Origin: Raphanus sativus
Lineage: Eukaryota; Streptophyta; Magnoliopsida; Brassicales; Brassicaceae
Length of the DNA stretch: 64,000 bases
Direction: 5' to 3'
Assembly (NCBI RefSeq): GCF_000801105.2
Contig: NC_079518.1
Location: forward strand, 9,742,106-9,806,105
Part shown: piece after piece, positions 10,976-24,209 of the stretch
Position numbering within the stretch: position 1 is the stretch's first letter
How the letters are laid out: every line of letters begins with the position of its first letter
The notes under the pieces: generated by a model
Databases searched by the model: none
What the model was told of the DNA's origin: nothing
What the model saw: only the letters and a program-made list of their open reading frames with translations
Translations under genes and position numbers: made by a program

Positions 10976-12155
10976 CGGCTATCGAAAGGTTTCTGGCTTT
11001 CTCGTAGTCATGTTTATCAAACATGCAAATTAGGCCGGAACCAACAACTTGAGCCACCCCTACCAGTTATCACGCTTGGGCTTCATTATATAAATCTAAA
11101 AGAGTTTAAATTTTTAAAAATAAATAAAGTTTATAATATAAAATATTATAACTATTAAAAACTTTTCAAAAATGGAAAAGGTTTTTAAATAGTATTTTAT
11201 TTTTTAAAATTTGTAAAGGAAAAAAATTCGAAAAACTTTCTTTATAATAAAAATATTCTAAAATATGAGAATAGTTTCTATATATTGAAAATTTCATAAA
11301 AAATATAAAAAACGTTTGTAAATTTATAAAATATTAAACGTTTTGGAAATTTTTAATAACATAATTGATTAAATATGAAAAAGTTAAATATGAAAAAAAT
11401 GTTTTAAATATTTCACATACATAAAAATAATCTTAAAACTAACAAATCAACCAAATCTTAAAACTAACATCTGGAACTTAAATGAGAGTTTTTAGAACCC
11501 ATCAACTAAATATGAATTGTAAAATAGTCACTGAGTTAATTCCGTTAACATATGTTATTCTCCGTCTAAAATAACGTAAAAGAGAGCAACATATATCAAC
11601 AATTTGTAAGTTAAAAATTTATAATGTTGAAAACTTAATCGAGAGATTTTCTCCCGACTCAAAAATAGTTGAGAGGTTTTATCACTAAAAATTATTAAAT
11701 GTTCTAAAATATTTGTTATCATTTATGCATTGTTTCAAATTCATTTATAAGCTCTTACAATTAATTTATAAATTCTTATGCAGTATTTTATCAATCTTAT
11801 AATTTATTTATAAAACTTCATAAACATTTTAATGCTTTAACAAATATTTAATAAGGTTTCAAAATGATTTATAAGATTTTACAACTCATGCTACTTGTTA
11901 TGATAAAATGATACAAGATTATTCGTGATACTACAAAACATGACATAATACTACATTAACATGAAATAATGAAATAAATCAAGAATAATAGATCAAAAAT
12001 ATTGTTTTATTGATTAATAGGACAAAAGTACAACATATTGGTTCAAAAATTAAGAAAAAATAATAATCCTACATTATTTTGGGGGATACAAAGAACATAT
12101 GATCCAAATGTAAGAACTTGGGAAAATAGAAAAGAAAACTAGCGTCCTACTCTAA
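10976..12155. other. AT-rich spacer with a fold-back remnant
   Basis: No gene visible. The segment about 11485-11690 begins GAGAGTTTTTAGAACCCATCAAC and ends GAGAGGTTTTATCACTAAAA. It resembles the fold-back element at 13300-13571 and is probably a decayed relative. Confidence 0.3.
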
Positions 12156-13064
12156 GGCCTCGATTGGTAGAGCAGATGAAGAAGCAGTAGCAGAATGCTG
12201 TAGAAGCAGTATGCTGAAGAAGCTGTATGCTTTCACTAAAATTTTTAATAAAGTGATTGGTAGAGCAGTAACATTATACAGTTTTAAAATTATCATAAAA
12301 GTTAGTATAATAATATATTTATTTTAAAATAATATATATTAAATTATAATATATATTAATAATATATTTGTTATTAAAAATAATGAATCTTATTTAATTT
12401 TATAAATTAAATTAATTTTTAAATGTGAAATAGTGTTATTTAAAAAATAAAAAAACTATTTAAAAATAAAATTTATTTTTGGAAAAAATAATTTTGATAA
12501 TATTAAATAAAATAAATAAATTTAAAAAATTAATTTATATAAAATTATCATTATTTATTTATTGGTTGAGAAATAAATGATCCATATATAATATTATCAT
12601 AAAAAATAATCTATGACATATAATTTATTTATTTATAAATATAAATGTGTTTATTTTATAATATATAAATATATATTATTTTATGTATTTTATTAAAAAT
12701 AATGAATGATATGTGTAATTATATAAATTTTATTGTATTTTAAATGTGAAATATTGTTATTTAAAAAAATAAAATTATTAATCACAAATTTTAGTTTTTT
12801 TAAATATAAATTTATTTTTGATTATAAGCATATTTTTATATTATTAAACACACATAATTTAATTACATATAATTATTTTTGAATATATATAAATTCAAAA
12901 TGCAAATGCTCTTTCAAAGCTTCATATGAGAGCATTGAGTAAAGAGCATTTGGAGAGCATTAGCATCTTGTAAATGCTTTTCTAAATACTTTTGTGATCA
13001 ATGTTGATTGGATAATAAAGAGCATAATGCTAATGCTAATGCTAATGCTCTGCCAATCAAACCC
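12156..13064. mobile_element. PIF/Harbinger-type non-autonomous element
   Basis: The 909-bp element has ends GGCCTCGATTGG and CCAATCAAACCC, inverted copies with mismatches, flanked by TAA on both sides (12153-12155, 13065-13067). Subterminal GAGCATT/AATGCT repeats occur at both ends, including a TAATGC run near 13030-13048. TIR beginning GGCCT and a 3-bp TAA target site fit the Harbinger/Tourist superfamily. No open reading frame; the interior is AT-rich. Confidence 0.65.
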
Positions 13065-13299
13065 TAAGTAGGAAGATTAACTTCATAAATTAGTTATCTT
13101 CGATAAATACTTAATTTAACTATAATTTTTTTAAATTGTTTGATATTAGACAATGAAGTATAAGACACAAATTTTCTTATATCACTATTACCAAATATCA
13201 ATAATTTAATATTTATAATTTATATTCACAAAAAAATTATATTAAGTTTTAATTAGTGTTTTTAATTATTAATTTAGGATTTACAAGGGTTATATTAAT

Positions 13300-13571
13300 A
13301 AGAGTTTTTAGTAATTAAACCCTCAACTAAAGATGAATCGTAAGAAAAAACCTCAACTAAAATTCCTACAAAATAAATCTTCAACTAAAAATTTAACAAA
13401 ATAAATAATTTACTTTAGTTTCGTTAAAATCTGCTACTCACTCACGGTGTTTTAACATAAGGTAACAAAGGTTAACAAAATTAATTTTGAGGGTTTGTTT
13501 TGTAGAATTTTTAGTTGAGAGGTTTTACTATCATTTATCTTTAGTTGAGTTTAATTACTAAAAACCCCCTA
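13300..13571. mobile_element. Fold-back MITE of uncertain superfamily
   Basis: The left arm GTTTTTAGTAATTAAACC-CTCAACTAAAGAT is mirrored at the right end by ATCTTTAGTTGAG-TTTAATTACTAAAAAC. Arms are about 40 bp and imperfect. No clear target duplication was found, so the exact ends are approximate. Confidence 0.5.
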
Positions 13572-15300
13572 AATGATCATTCAGTTCGAAAACTTATTGT
13601 TGTGGAAAGTTATTATGTGATAAAAACACGATGACAAGATGCTTGTGGCTGAGTTGAATATTCTATGCATTGTTCAGGGGTTGAGCGACAAGAGGATTGA
13701 AGAAGTCGAAGTCTATTAAAAGTTTAGGCTTCGATGTGGAAAATATATGGGGGACTTTTCAAGTCATATTCTAGTAGAATATACTCTTTTATGGCTTGGC
13801 TTGCAACTCTTGACAGGCTTGCAACAGAAAATGCTTTGCAGTACAATCCATTGGAAATATCACCTCTTTTTTTTAACTGTTAGTACTGAGGAAATGTAGA
13901 AAGTTTTGACTCAAAAACTGCTATCCACTCATTACACGAACCAGTGAAGTCTAATCCTGCAAACTTCTTCTTGATCAAATCGGGACAGGATTGATCATGA
14001 CGTGTACCTTGTGCGATATGTCTTCCAGATAACAATATTAAGAGATTTTGGAGATTACTAGATCGTCTATAATATTCTTTCATATAGTTAGCAGGAAAGT
14101 TAGCATTTGTATATAAGAAAGGTTTACTATTCTCTAAATGTAAAGAATTTCCTCCAAATTTAACATGGTTTCTGAGCGAAATCACATCTTGATCCATTGA
14201 TCCAATTCAAAAGTAGCCCTTTCATTCCACTAATTGATGATCCAAGGAACGCTCAATTCATTCGAAACAGCTAGAATAATAGTATCTTCTCGAAGAGGGT
14301 ATGATGGATTCTATAGAGATTAATGGTTGTATGCACCATTATCTCGAAAAAGGGTGTTGGAGATAAAATCTCATATCAAAAGTTTTAATGAGACATGTGT
14401 AGTATAAATTTGGATCCCCTTCACTAACCATCCAATTGGCTTTAAATTAGAATAAGTCTGAGCTTGGAAGAAGGTATTAGAAGATCTCGGAGATTACTAT
14501 ATTTTCTATAATATACTCCCATATCCTTATCAGGAGAGTTAGCAATTGTGTATAAGAAATGTTTACTATTCTCTAAATGTAAAGAGAAATAAGTCTATTG
14601 GCTAAACTAATTAGATATGATAAAATATTATACTAGTAAGTTTCCTCCAAATTTATCAAACACTATTTGGCGTGAGCGCAACCAAAGAAAGCATGGAGAA
14701 ACACCCACGCCACCATCTCAACTGATCCAAATGGTGGACAACTGTTCGTCCGGGAACATCAGCCTATGATGGAGGGTTTGGCAATTTGGTTTGCTAGAAA
14801 ATAAGTTCTTTCTGTTGAACTTATAAAAACTCAGCATCAACTCAACACATTGTAAAAAAGCTTTTTTTGGTTGAATAGATTTAACATTCTTTCCAGAAAA
14901 AATAAATAAAGCCGACTTTGAAATGTTCAGCACACAAACAAAACGCCTTCTTTTTAAATTCTTGAAGCAGTATAGTAGTTCTTGTTAACAGAAAAAAAAA
15001 CTTCACAAGTTGTGTTATAGAATAGAACTCTGGTTGCGGTTGATGCATGTGGATCCTACTATACATCTCATAGATGTTTCTTTCTCGATCCTATTATAGA
15101 CCATGTTGGCCTATATATAGTATTTGTATGTGTTGGTGCTGTGATGTTTTGATGTTTTCTTTGCGAACATTTCTTCATCACGTCGACTATCAAGGCCAGC
15201 TAGCTTATTGTTATGAGTTGTGACTGGCATGTTCTAACAAAGATAGTTATTTAATATTATGTTTCGTTCTTTATATTGGATTGTGGCACTTGGAGAGGCT
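13572..15300. other. Remnant region with a partial duplication, no recognised gene
   Basis: This stretch is less AT-rich than its surroundings. A minus-strand frame at 13880-14197 (105 codons) matches no family I know. Part of its sequence recurs at about 14490-14660 (AAGAAATGTTTACTATTCTC against AAGAAAGGTTTACTATTCTC), so an old duplication is present. It probably represents decayed transposon or gene sequence. The last few hundred bases form the presumed promoter of the receptor kinase, with TATATATAG near 15112-15120. Confidence 0.35.
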
Positions 15301-15376
15301 GTACCTGAGGAATCTATAATTACTTTCACTTTCGAAAAGAGTTCCTTGCATTATTTGGTACTTACACCCTTGGTGG

Positions 15377-17483
15377 ATGACTAGCCGGCAACTCTTATTG
15401 GCCCTGCTAGGGGTCTTCACCATTATACAACTCGTATTTTCTCAGGAACAAGAAGGTATTATTAGATCAGCACCCCCATTGGGGTATCTAGGTTAGAGGT
15501 TCTAAAAGTACATTTATGTGTTGTGTATGTAATTGAGGAGTTCTGAAATTTATGGAAAACCTAACCTAAAATATCTGAAACACACATAAATGTATCTTTA
15601 GATATTTTGAGGTAGATATTGTCAATGGGGGTGTTCCTAGTTTGCAATTTCGTGCATTAGTTGATTATCTATATTCTTTTAGAATATAATTATATGCAAC
15701 TAACATTTCAGTTAATGTTTATTTTACGTAAATATTACTACATTTAAAACTACGTTTAAAAAGTTTATGAAAGAATTTTTGATCAGTACCTATACATTAG
15801 TATACAATAGACAATTTAACTAGAATTAGGTGGTTGCCCGTAAATTTGTGGATATAAACATTGTATAAAAAGTATACATACATTAAAACAAATCTGAAGA
15901 CTGATGAAAAAAAATATTTTATAACATTCTATTTTATTTTGTCTAACCACTTTGTTTTACATAGATGTAAAAAATAAACTATTGCAAAATTACAATTTTT
16001 CCTTAATTTTGTCAAATCACATATCACTTTTTCTCACACTTTTTATATTAATTTTTAACATAAAACTCACATTTGGTTAACAACCAAAATTTATTCTTAA
16101 ATTATCTCCAGTGAACACACTATCTTATCAAACACCGATTCATTTGACCAAGATTTTCATTAAAAGTAATTTTATTCTAAATATCTTTCAAAAAGTATTA
16201 TTTTAATTTTTTATAAAATTATTAATAGAAAATTATTTTAATTAAATATATATCAGAAAATCATATCTAATTTTTAATAATGTGATGTAATTATTTTGAC
16301 ATATATCAATGTGAGATTCAATGGATTTATTACATCAAAATAAAAAGTTTCTATTTGTATAAAAATTGTAAGAATTTTGTTTCATACATTGTAAATTTTT
16401 TAATATAATGTTCTGATTTTTTTTTTTATATTCCAACAAATAAATTAATTTATTAATATTATTTTAAAGACTTACCATACAATTTATGTTTTAAATAATT
16501 TATAAACTCGCATTATGATAATAGTTATTATAATTATTTTATTAGAATTACATGTTTTATATATGTATATTATGACTGAAAGTAAATATTTTTACAACTG
16601 TTTATAATAGAAAATAAAGCTAGTATATTTTTTTATTAACCACTTTTTAACAACATACTTCATATAATTTATAAATAGACTATTATTGCAAAAAATAAAT
16701 GATGAAGTACTATATAAAATTTCCATAATTTCTACTATTGAATACTATAAATGATTATGTATAAGAATATATAAATAGTTTGGAAACTAACATTAATTGG
16801 TTCTAAGATTGTCTTTTTAGATTTGATTAAAATAAATGAAAATAAAAAAATATTAAAAATGAAATTATAATATTTTTTTCTCAAACTATATGTATGAGTG
16901 ACACGTCATCAGAAGTCATTAAAATAACTTCTCAATTAATATATTGAAGGACTTTAATACAAACCTATTTTAATTTAATATATATCAGAAAATCATATCT
17001 AATTTGTAATAATTTGATGTAATTATTTTGACATATATCAATGTGAGATTCAATGTATTTATTACATCAAAATAAAAAGTTTCAATTTGTATAAAAATTG
17101 TTAGAACTTTGTTTCATGCATTGTAAAACTTTTAATATAATGTTCTGTTTTTCTCGATTTTATATTCCAAGAAATAATTTAATTTATTAATATTATTTTA
17201 AACGACTTACCATACAATTTATGTTTTTAAATAATTTATAAAATCGCTATATGTTATTAGAATTATATGTTTATATATGTATATTAAGACGTATATAGGA
17301 AAGTAAATATTTTTACAAATGTTTATAATAAAAAATTGAGCTAGTATATTTATTTTATTAACCACTTTTTAACATCATAATTCATATAATTTTTAAATAG
17401 ACTATTAGTGCAAAAACAAATGATGAAGTACTATATAATTTTCATAAATGCTATCGTTAGATACTATAAATGATTATGCATAA

Positions 17484-17521
<38 letters not shown>

Positions 17522-20500
17522 TAGAAACTAACATTAATTGGTTATAGAATTGCCTTTTTAAGAATTTATTAAAATTAAAAATCATTAACCAATGAAATTA
17601 TAAGAATTTTTCTCAAAGTGTTTGTATAAGTGACACGTCATCAGAAATCACTAAAATGTCTTCTCAATTAATATATAAGAGATAAATTATCAAAATATAT
17701 TTTATAAATTAATATATAAACTTCTATAAATGACTTAGAACCTCTTATAATAATGTAAAACATCTGATAAGACAATATAAATAATTTTATAAATGTATTT
17801 ATAATTTTATAAATAATATTTAAAGCATGCATGAAATTTATTAAACATTAATAGTTATGATGATATTATATAAAAATATAATGCTTTCTATACGAATATA
17901 AAATCATTATATCAATTCAAATAAACATTTTTGTTAATTATTTTATGTAATTTATAAATATATAAAAAATTGATAACATTATTACTCTTTCATAGTTTCA
18001 ACAATTAGTTACCATGACAATGTAAATTTTGATTTCGTCCGTTTTTATCAAAAAGAAAACAATTAATTACCATAAATAATTATTTCTAATATTATGTAGA
18101 TTATTTGGAAAGTGGTAGTTGAATTATCATTTCCTTTTAGATATAATTATAATAAACAAAATTAAAAATCATCGGCCAATCAAATTATAACAATTTGAAG
18201 AGTTTATTTATGATCGACACGTAATAAAAAATCACTTATATGACTTTTCAATCAATATATAGTATGATTTATATTTTTATAAATAATTTATAACATTTTA
18301 TAAACTATATTAAAATTCTGATAAATTTATTCTGTAAACAACGATAAATAATTGAAAAATAATATTAATAAACATGTTTGGATTTTGTAATATTTAAAAT
18401 AGTTATTATATAACTATATTTGAATGCAATTCATCAAGTAGAGTATAAAACTATTATAATTATCTTATATAAAAATTAGTTCATTTTATTTTAAAGATTT
18501 AAATATTAAAAGTAATAAATAAAACATTATTAATCTTTCTATAATTTTGAGAATTAGTTGCCATGAATTGTTATTTGTAATTTTCTTTAGATTATATGGC
18601 AAATGATGTTAAATGATTTTAGACTTACCTTAAATTTTTAGATCTAATTTAAATAAATAAAAATTAAAAACAATCGACCAATCAAACTATAACGATTTCT
18701 TGAAACTTCACCTATGAGCAATATGTCACCAGAATTCATTAAAGTGACTTCTCATTTAATATATAGGGAGATGTACCATTTGCGTATGATATTCACATTA
18801 AAAAGGCCATTTTACTTGTTCAACGCGACCAGCGGTACATTCGCTTACATTTTCAATAATTGAACGTAAATTTCAAAATTAAAATATCATATATTTTCTA
18901 AGACCTATTAAATAAAGTTTCATACACATATGATTTATGATCATTTATACCTTGTAATAAAAATATATTTAAATCATTGATCACTAAAATTTTTATGTGA
19001 GACTTTTAACAGTTTTATTAATTTATAGTTGTTTAAAAAATCAAAATATAACATATACGAAAATGTAAATTTTAATTATATGATTATTTAATTTATTTTT
19101 AATATTATTTTTAATGTTAGAGGATAAACAAATTGTTATCAATTTTAATATTTAAATAATTAATTGTCATATATATAAATATATATTGATCACATTAAAC
19201 AACTGTATATTATCTATTTAAAGAAAAAAATTAGATTATTTTCATCATTCGTATGAAAAAAAAAAGATTATACATATTCCATAATCAACACTAAACCATA
19301 AATTGCCGATATGTTCCAATATTGAACCAAACGATACATCTAATTGTTAATAATCGCTTGCAAACCAATAATTTATATGCTTCGCAACTAATTTTAGTGT
19401 TTCATTAAAATGTATACATCGTGGATGATTGTGTACATAGTACACTATATCAATTTTTTAAAAACTTGCTTTTCATATGATTGCGTATACAATCTTATAA
19501 ATGTTAGACATAGGTTTATCATAAATGTCGATTGTTTTAATCATGGACTGTTGACTGCTTTAATGTAATGTTACTAAATCTCTCTAGAAGAAAATATTAG
19601 ACTAAAGTTTGTTCAAATCCTTTGTAATTGTGCATCAATTAAGAATACATTTAGGAATTATATTTCAGTAAGTTATTTTGTAATTAATATAAATTGAGAT
19701 TACAACTTTTTAAAAGATCTTCAAATAATATATAGAGATAACATTGATGTTTTAAATATCTTTTGTTTTATTATAGCCAAATTTTATAAAAAAATAAGTA
19801 ATTTTTGCTTAATAACTAAATAAATGCATACTTATTATTAAAAATACATTAAATTTACACCCAAAAAATACATTAAATCTTCTTCATGATCAATAAAAAA
19901 TCTTCTTTTTCTTTTACAAGGATTTATCAGCTTGGATTGTGGGCTATCCGCTAATGATCCTCCTTATACCGATCCATCTAATAAATTAACATTCTCCTCG
20001 GACGCCAAATTTGTTGAGGGTGGGAAAAGTGGTACAATCCAGAAACATTTGGAGTCGACCTATTACAAGGCGTATACAACTCTAAGATACTTTCCCGATG
20101 GGATACGACACTGCTATAGCCTAAATGTCACGCAAGACATTCGCTATTTGGTCAGAGCTTCATTCGTCTATGGAAACTACGATGGTATGGACAGTCATCC
20201 AAACTTCGATCTGTATATAGGCAGGACATGGTGGGAGACAATATCTAATCGTTTTGAAGACCCTAATAACAATTGGTCATCACAGAAGTCATTGGACAAA
20301 GAATATACTACATCTACAGAAGTCATTCACACCACATGGTCAAACACTTTGCAAGTTTGTCTTGTTAAGACAGACAAAACAGTGCCATTCATTTCAGCCT
20401 TAGAACTTCGGCCATTGAGTAATAATGTTTATGCTTCTCGAAGCGGTTCCCTGAAGAGAATGGCTCGAGTGTATTTTAGCAATTCTAGTCATGCTATACG

Positions 20501-23500
20501 GTAAGTTTTCTGCCTATATGATAGATTTGTATGTAAGATAGACGTATTTATCCTATTAGTTATCTTGAGTAGGAGATTTGGATTAACAAATACTTCCTCT
20601 GTGTTAAAATATTTGATGTTTAGGTGAAAATACAAATAATTTTAATTACACTATAAATAAAATTGATTAAACAGTTTTAATAAGAATAAAGGTTATCTAG
20701 AAAATTAAAAATATCTTATATTCTGAAACATCGAAAATCTAGTAAACATCTAAACTATTACAACTGAAGCACAAAAAAGAAATAACCCTTACTTTTGCTC
20801 AATAATTACAAGTGAATGCCATTCTATTTTTAATTAACAAAAAAATTACAAAAAATAATATATAGAACTTTCCTTAAAAAACTCAAATGAGTTTCCCAAT
20901 ATTTAGCTATTACATCAAATTAAAAAATTGCAATCTTTCATTTCCTTAAAAAAATATTTCAACCTGTGTGCAGATAAGGATCATTGAAAATGTAAAGTGA
21001 GGATAATTTGGATAAAAGAAAACTTATTATTTAATGAATTCGTTTTTTATAATAGCAATTAAAAAATGTTCCTTTGGTTACATTATATATGTAAATGTAA
21101 AGCACTTCTGAAATACGAAAATCCATACTAAAATCATATATTAAAACCAAAATCATATGTTAATGTAACTTATGTTTACTAATCTAAATATAAAAATCCA
21201 TAAATCATATCGTAAATTTAAATTATTTTTAATAATAAAAACACAAAAATCCATACTAAAATCATATAGTATAAATTATTTAGCATTTCAAAAATTTATA
21301 TGTAATAGTTACAAGCAAATATTCAATTATTATTAATCTACTCCTTATAAACTTACGTGGTAAATATCTAAACTATTAAAAAGGAAGTACAAGTACTTAT
21401 CCCTTAGTTTTCTACAAAAATTTTAAGAGATTGCCACTAGGTTTAAATGGGTTTTTATTTCTTTAATTAAAATGTTTGGTTAATTTAATTATCTATACTA
21501 TTAAAGTACAAGCACATTTGGATTTTTACTATGTTTACCCCTATTAAAGAAGTTTTCTTTTGTATTTATTAATGACATTTTGGACATTTTGCATTGGTTT
21601 CTTTTTTAATTGTTTTTGGTTTGTCATTAACCACCGGTTTCCTAATTCAATTTTGGTATGTGATTATTCCGTGTTTGATACTGCATCATTTTAATATTTT
21701 TCTAACCGGACATGTTTGAAACTGCATCGTTTTTTCTCAAACTATTTAATGGTTTGGTTTTAAACCGCTTTTTCCTAAATATAATCCCAACTATCTAACA
21801 AAAATTATTTATAAAAAATAAAAATTGTTTATTGGTTCAACCAGTGGTTCAACCGGTAACTGGATTTCGATTTTAGTAGTTTTTATTGGATTTTTAATTT
21901 TTTTTTTCAAACCCGAACTGAATTTATCTTTGATCAACCGGTAATCCGTTCAACCGCAGGTCTCCGATCAAAACTATAAAACTGTTATATTGATTTATAT
22001 TTAAAATATCTAATTCAAAATTAAAAACCTAAAAATACATGTATAATATAGTTTTACCGAACATAAATCTCGATATAAATACATATATGAGACGGATTAT
22101 ATAAATACATATACAAGACGGATTATATAAATGTGATTATATAAAATTTTCACCAAACATAAACCCGCGCTTTGAAAGCGCGGGTCAAAATCTAGTAACC
22201 CATTATGAGGTCTTACTTGGCTATCACACGTGATGAATTTTGTTCCAGTTAGTAATTAATTTTATTTTTCAGATATTTTTTTGTCAAATTTTATTTTTCA
22301 GATATAAATTGCCAATATAGCTAACATTAACAATATAGAAAATCAACGTATTGGTAATTATTTGAAAATAAATGAACCTTAATCTATACTATTAAAAGGG
22401 AAACAGTCTTGAAAAGTCGACTTATGCAAGTTGTTTTGGACCCTTTCATTTAACTAATTATTTGTTTGGTTTACCCCCATATATCCTAACAACACGTGAT
22501 ATATATATATCATGGTTCTAATGTTTCCTGTTTTCACTCTAACCATAAAATGGGTTACACTAATTTAATTATATTTTCTCTATATTTAAACCATTTAAAA
22601 CAATTCGTAGCCCCTTTAATCAATTTGCTAACGATACAAAGTTGTTTGGTTGACTAACCCACAAACCAAAACAATATCATTCATATGCCATCGACCTCTA
22701 AACCAATTAATACACATTTTGAAACTTATTTAAAAGAATATATATCATACATAATATTATACTATATCATCTTACATTATATAGTCCAAATATTAACAAA
22801 TTCAAATTTAATAAAAACACTTTAGCAACCACCAGTTAAAAAAAAATTATATATCTGTATATATATACTATTAAAGCATATGAATGTTTATGAATCTGCC
22901 CCTGAAATTTTTAAGTAATTACAAAAATTGTCTACACCTTTTTTCCAACATTATTTGTAATCAATCAAAAGTCATTATTTTGCAATTACATTAAAGATTA
23001 TTTAATATAATTAAGTTTTTAGTCTTTTGAAAAATTTGTTTCCTAAATGTTTGCACCATATCTTTCAAAAAAATCTTTCACATTATTAATTATTTGAAAG
23101 CATTTATTCAATGAAAACTCAAAATAAAATAAATTTGAAATAACAAATGATTAAATCAACAAATAAAATCATAATACTGGTCTGGATTTTCTCAACTCCT
23201 TAAAAATAGTTTTATTTAAAATAAAAAACTAAATCACATAAACTAAATTTAATAAAATTATAGAAAATATTTTAAAACGCACAAATGAATTTTTCAATAC
23301 AAAGTGTTGAAGATATAAAATATTTTATTTAAATTAAAAAAATCTGAGTAAAATAAGTTTAACTTCGTTTAAATAAATAAAATCATATTACGGGTTAGAA
23401 TTATTTAAAGTTTTCTAAAATTTGGTCCTATTGAAAATAACAAAAATAAGTCATATAAGTAAATTTAAGATAAATTTCATAAAAAACTAAAAAAATATAT

Positions 23501-24170
23501 AATTTATCAAAAATCATAATTTTTGTTACGTAAAATAAATTTTCAACAAAAAATATACCCGTCCTTTTTAAGGGCGGGTCAAAATCTAGTCTATATTATT
23601 AAAATAGAAGTACACTTTGAAAATGCCCCTAAGTTTTTGAAGTTATTTACATTTGAATGCCACTGAAGTAATAAATTAACTTTCCTTAATTATAGTTGTC
23701 TTTTCTGATTTATAAATACACTTTCCTTAATTATAGTTGTCTTTATTGAACCTCTATTTAAGTATGTTTGTCTTTTTTTCTATTTAAATAATTGATTTAA
23801 GAATTTAATATATTTTCTTAATTTAAATAATAGATCTTCTTAATCAAATCTTTACGATAATAGATTTTGCCAATATACTTCGTTTTAACATATTAAATAT
23901 TTTTTTAATATTTATTAGTATAAATAATAAAATAAAAATCACACATCATAATCAATTTATATAACATATAAATAAAATATAAAATAATTAATCTATATAT
24001 TATTTGTATAGTGGTTTCAAGTTTAATTAGTTATAGATATTGGATTTGTTTATATGATACAGTGTGATATGATAGACGATCAAAATCACAAAATACAATT
24101 ATTCAACGTAATAAATAAAATTGTTATGTTTTAAAATGTTCTATTGATAATTATGTAATACATTTTAATT

Positions 24171-24209
<39 letters not shown>

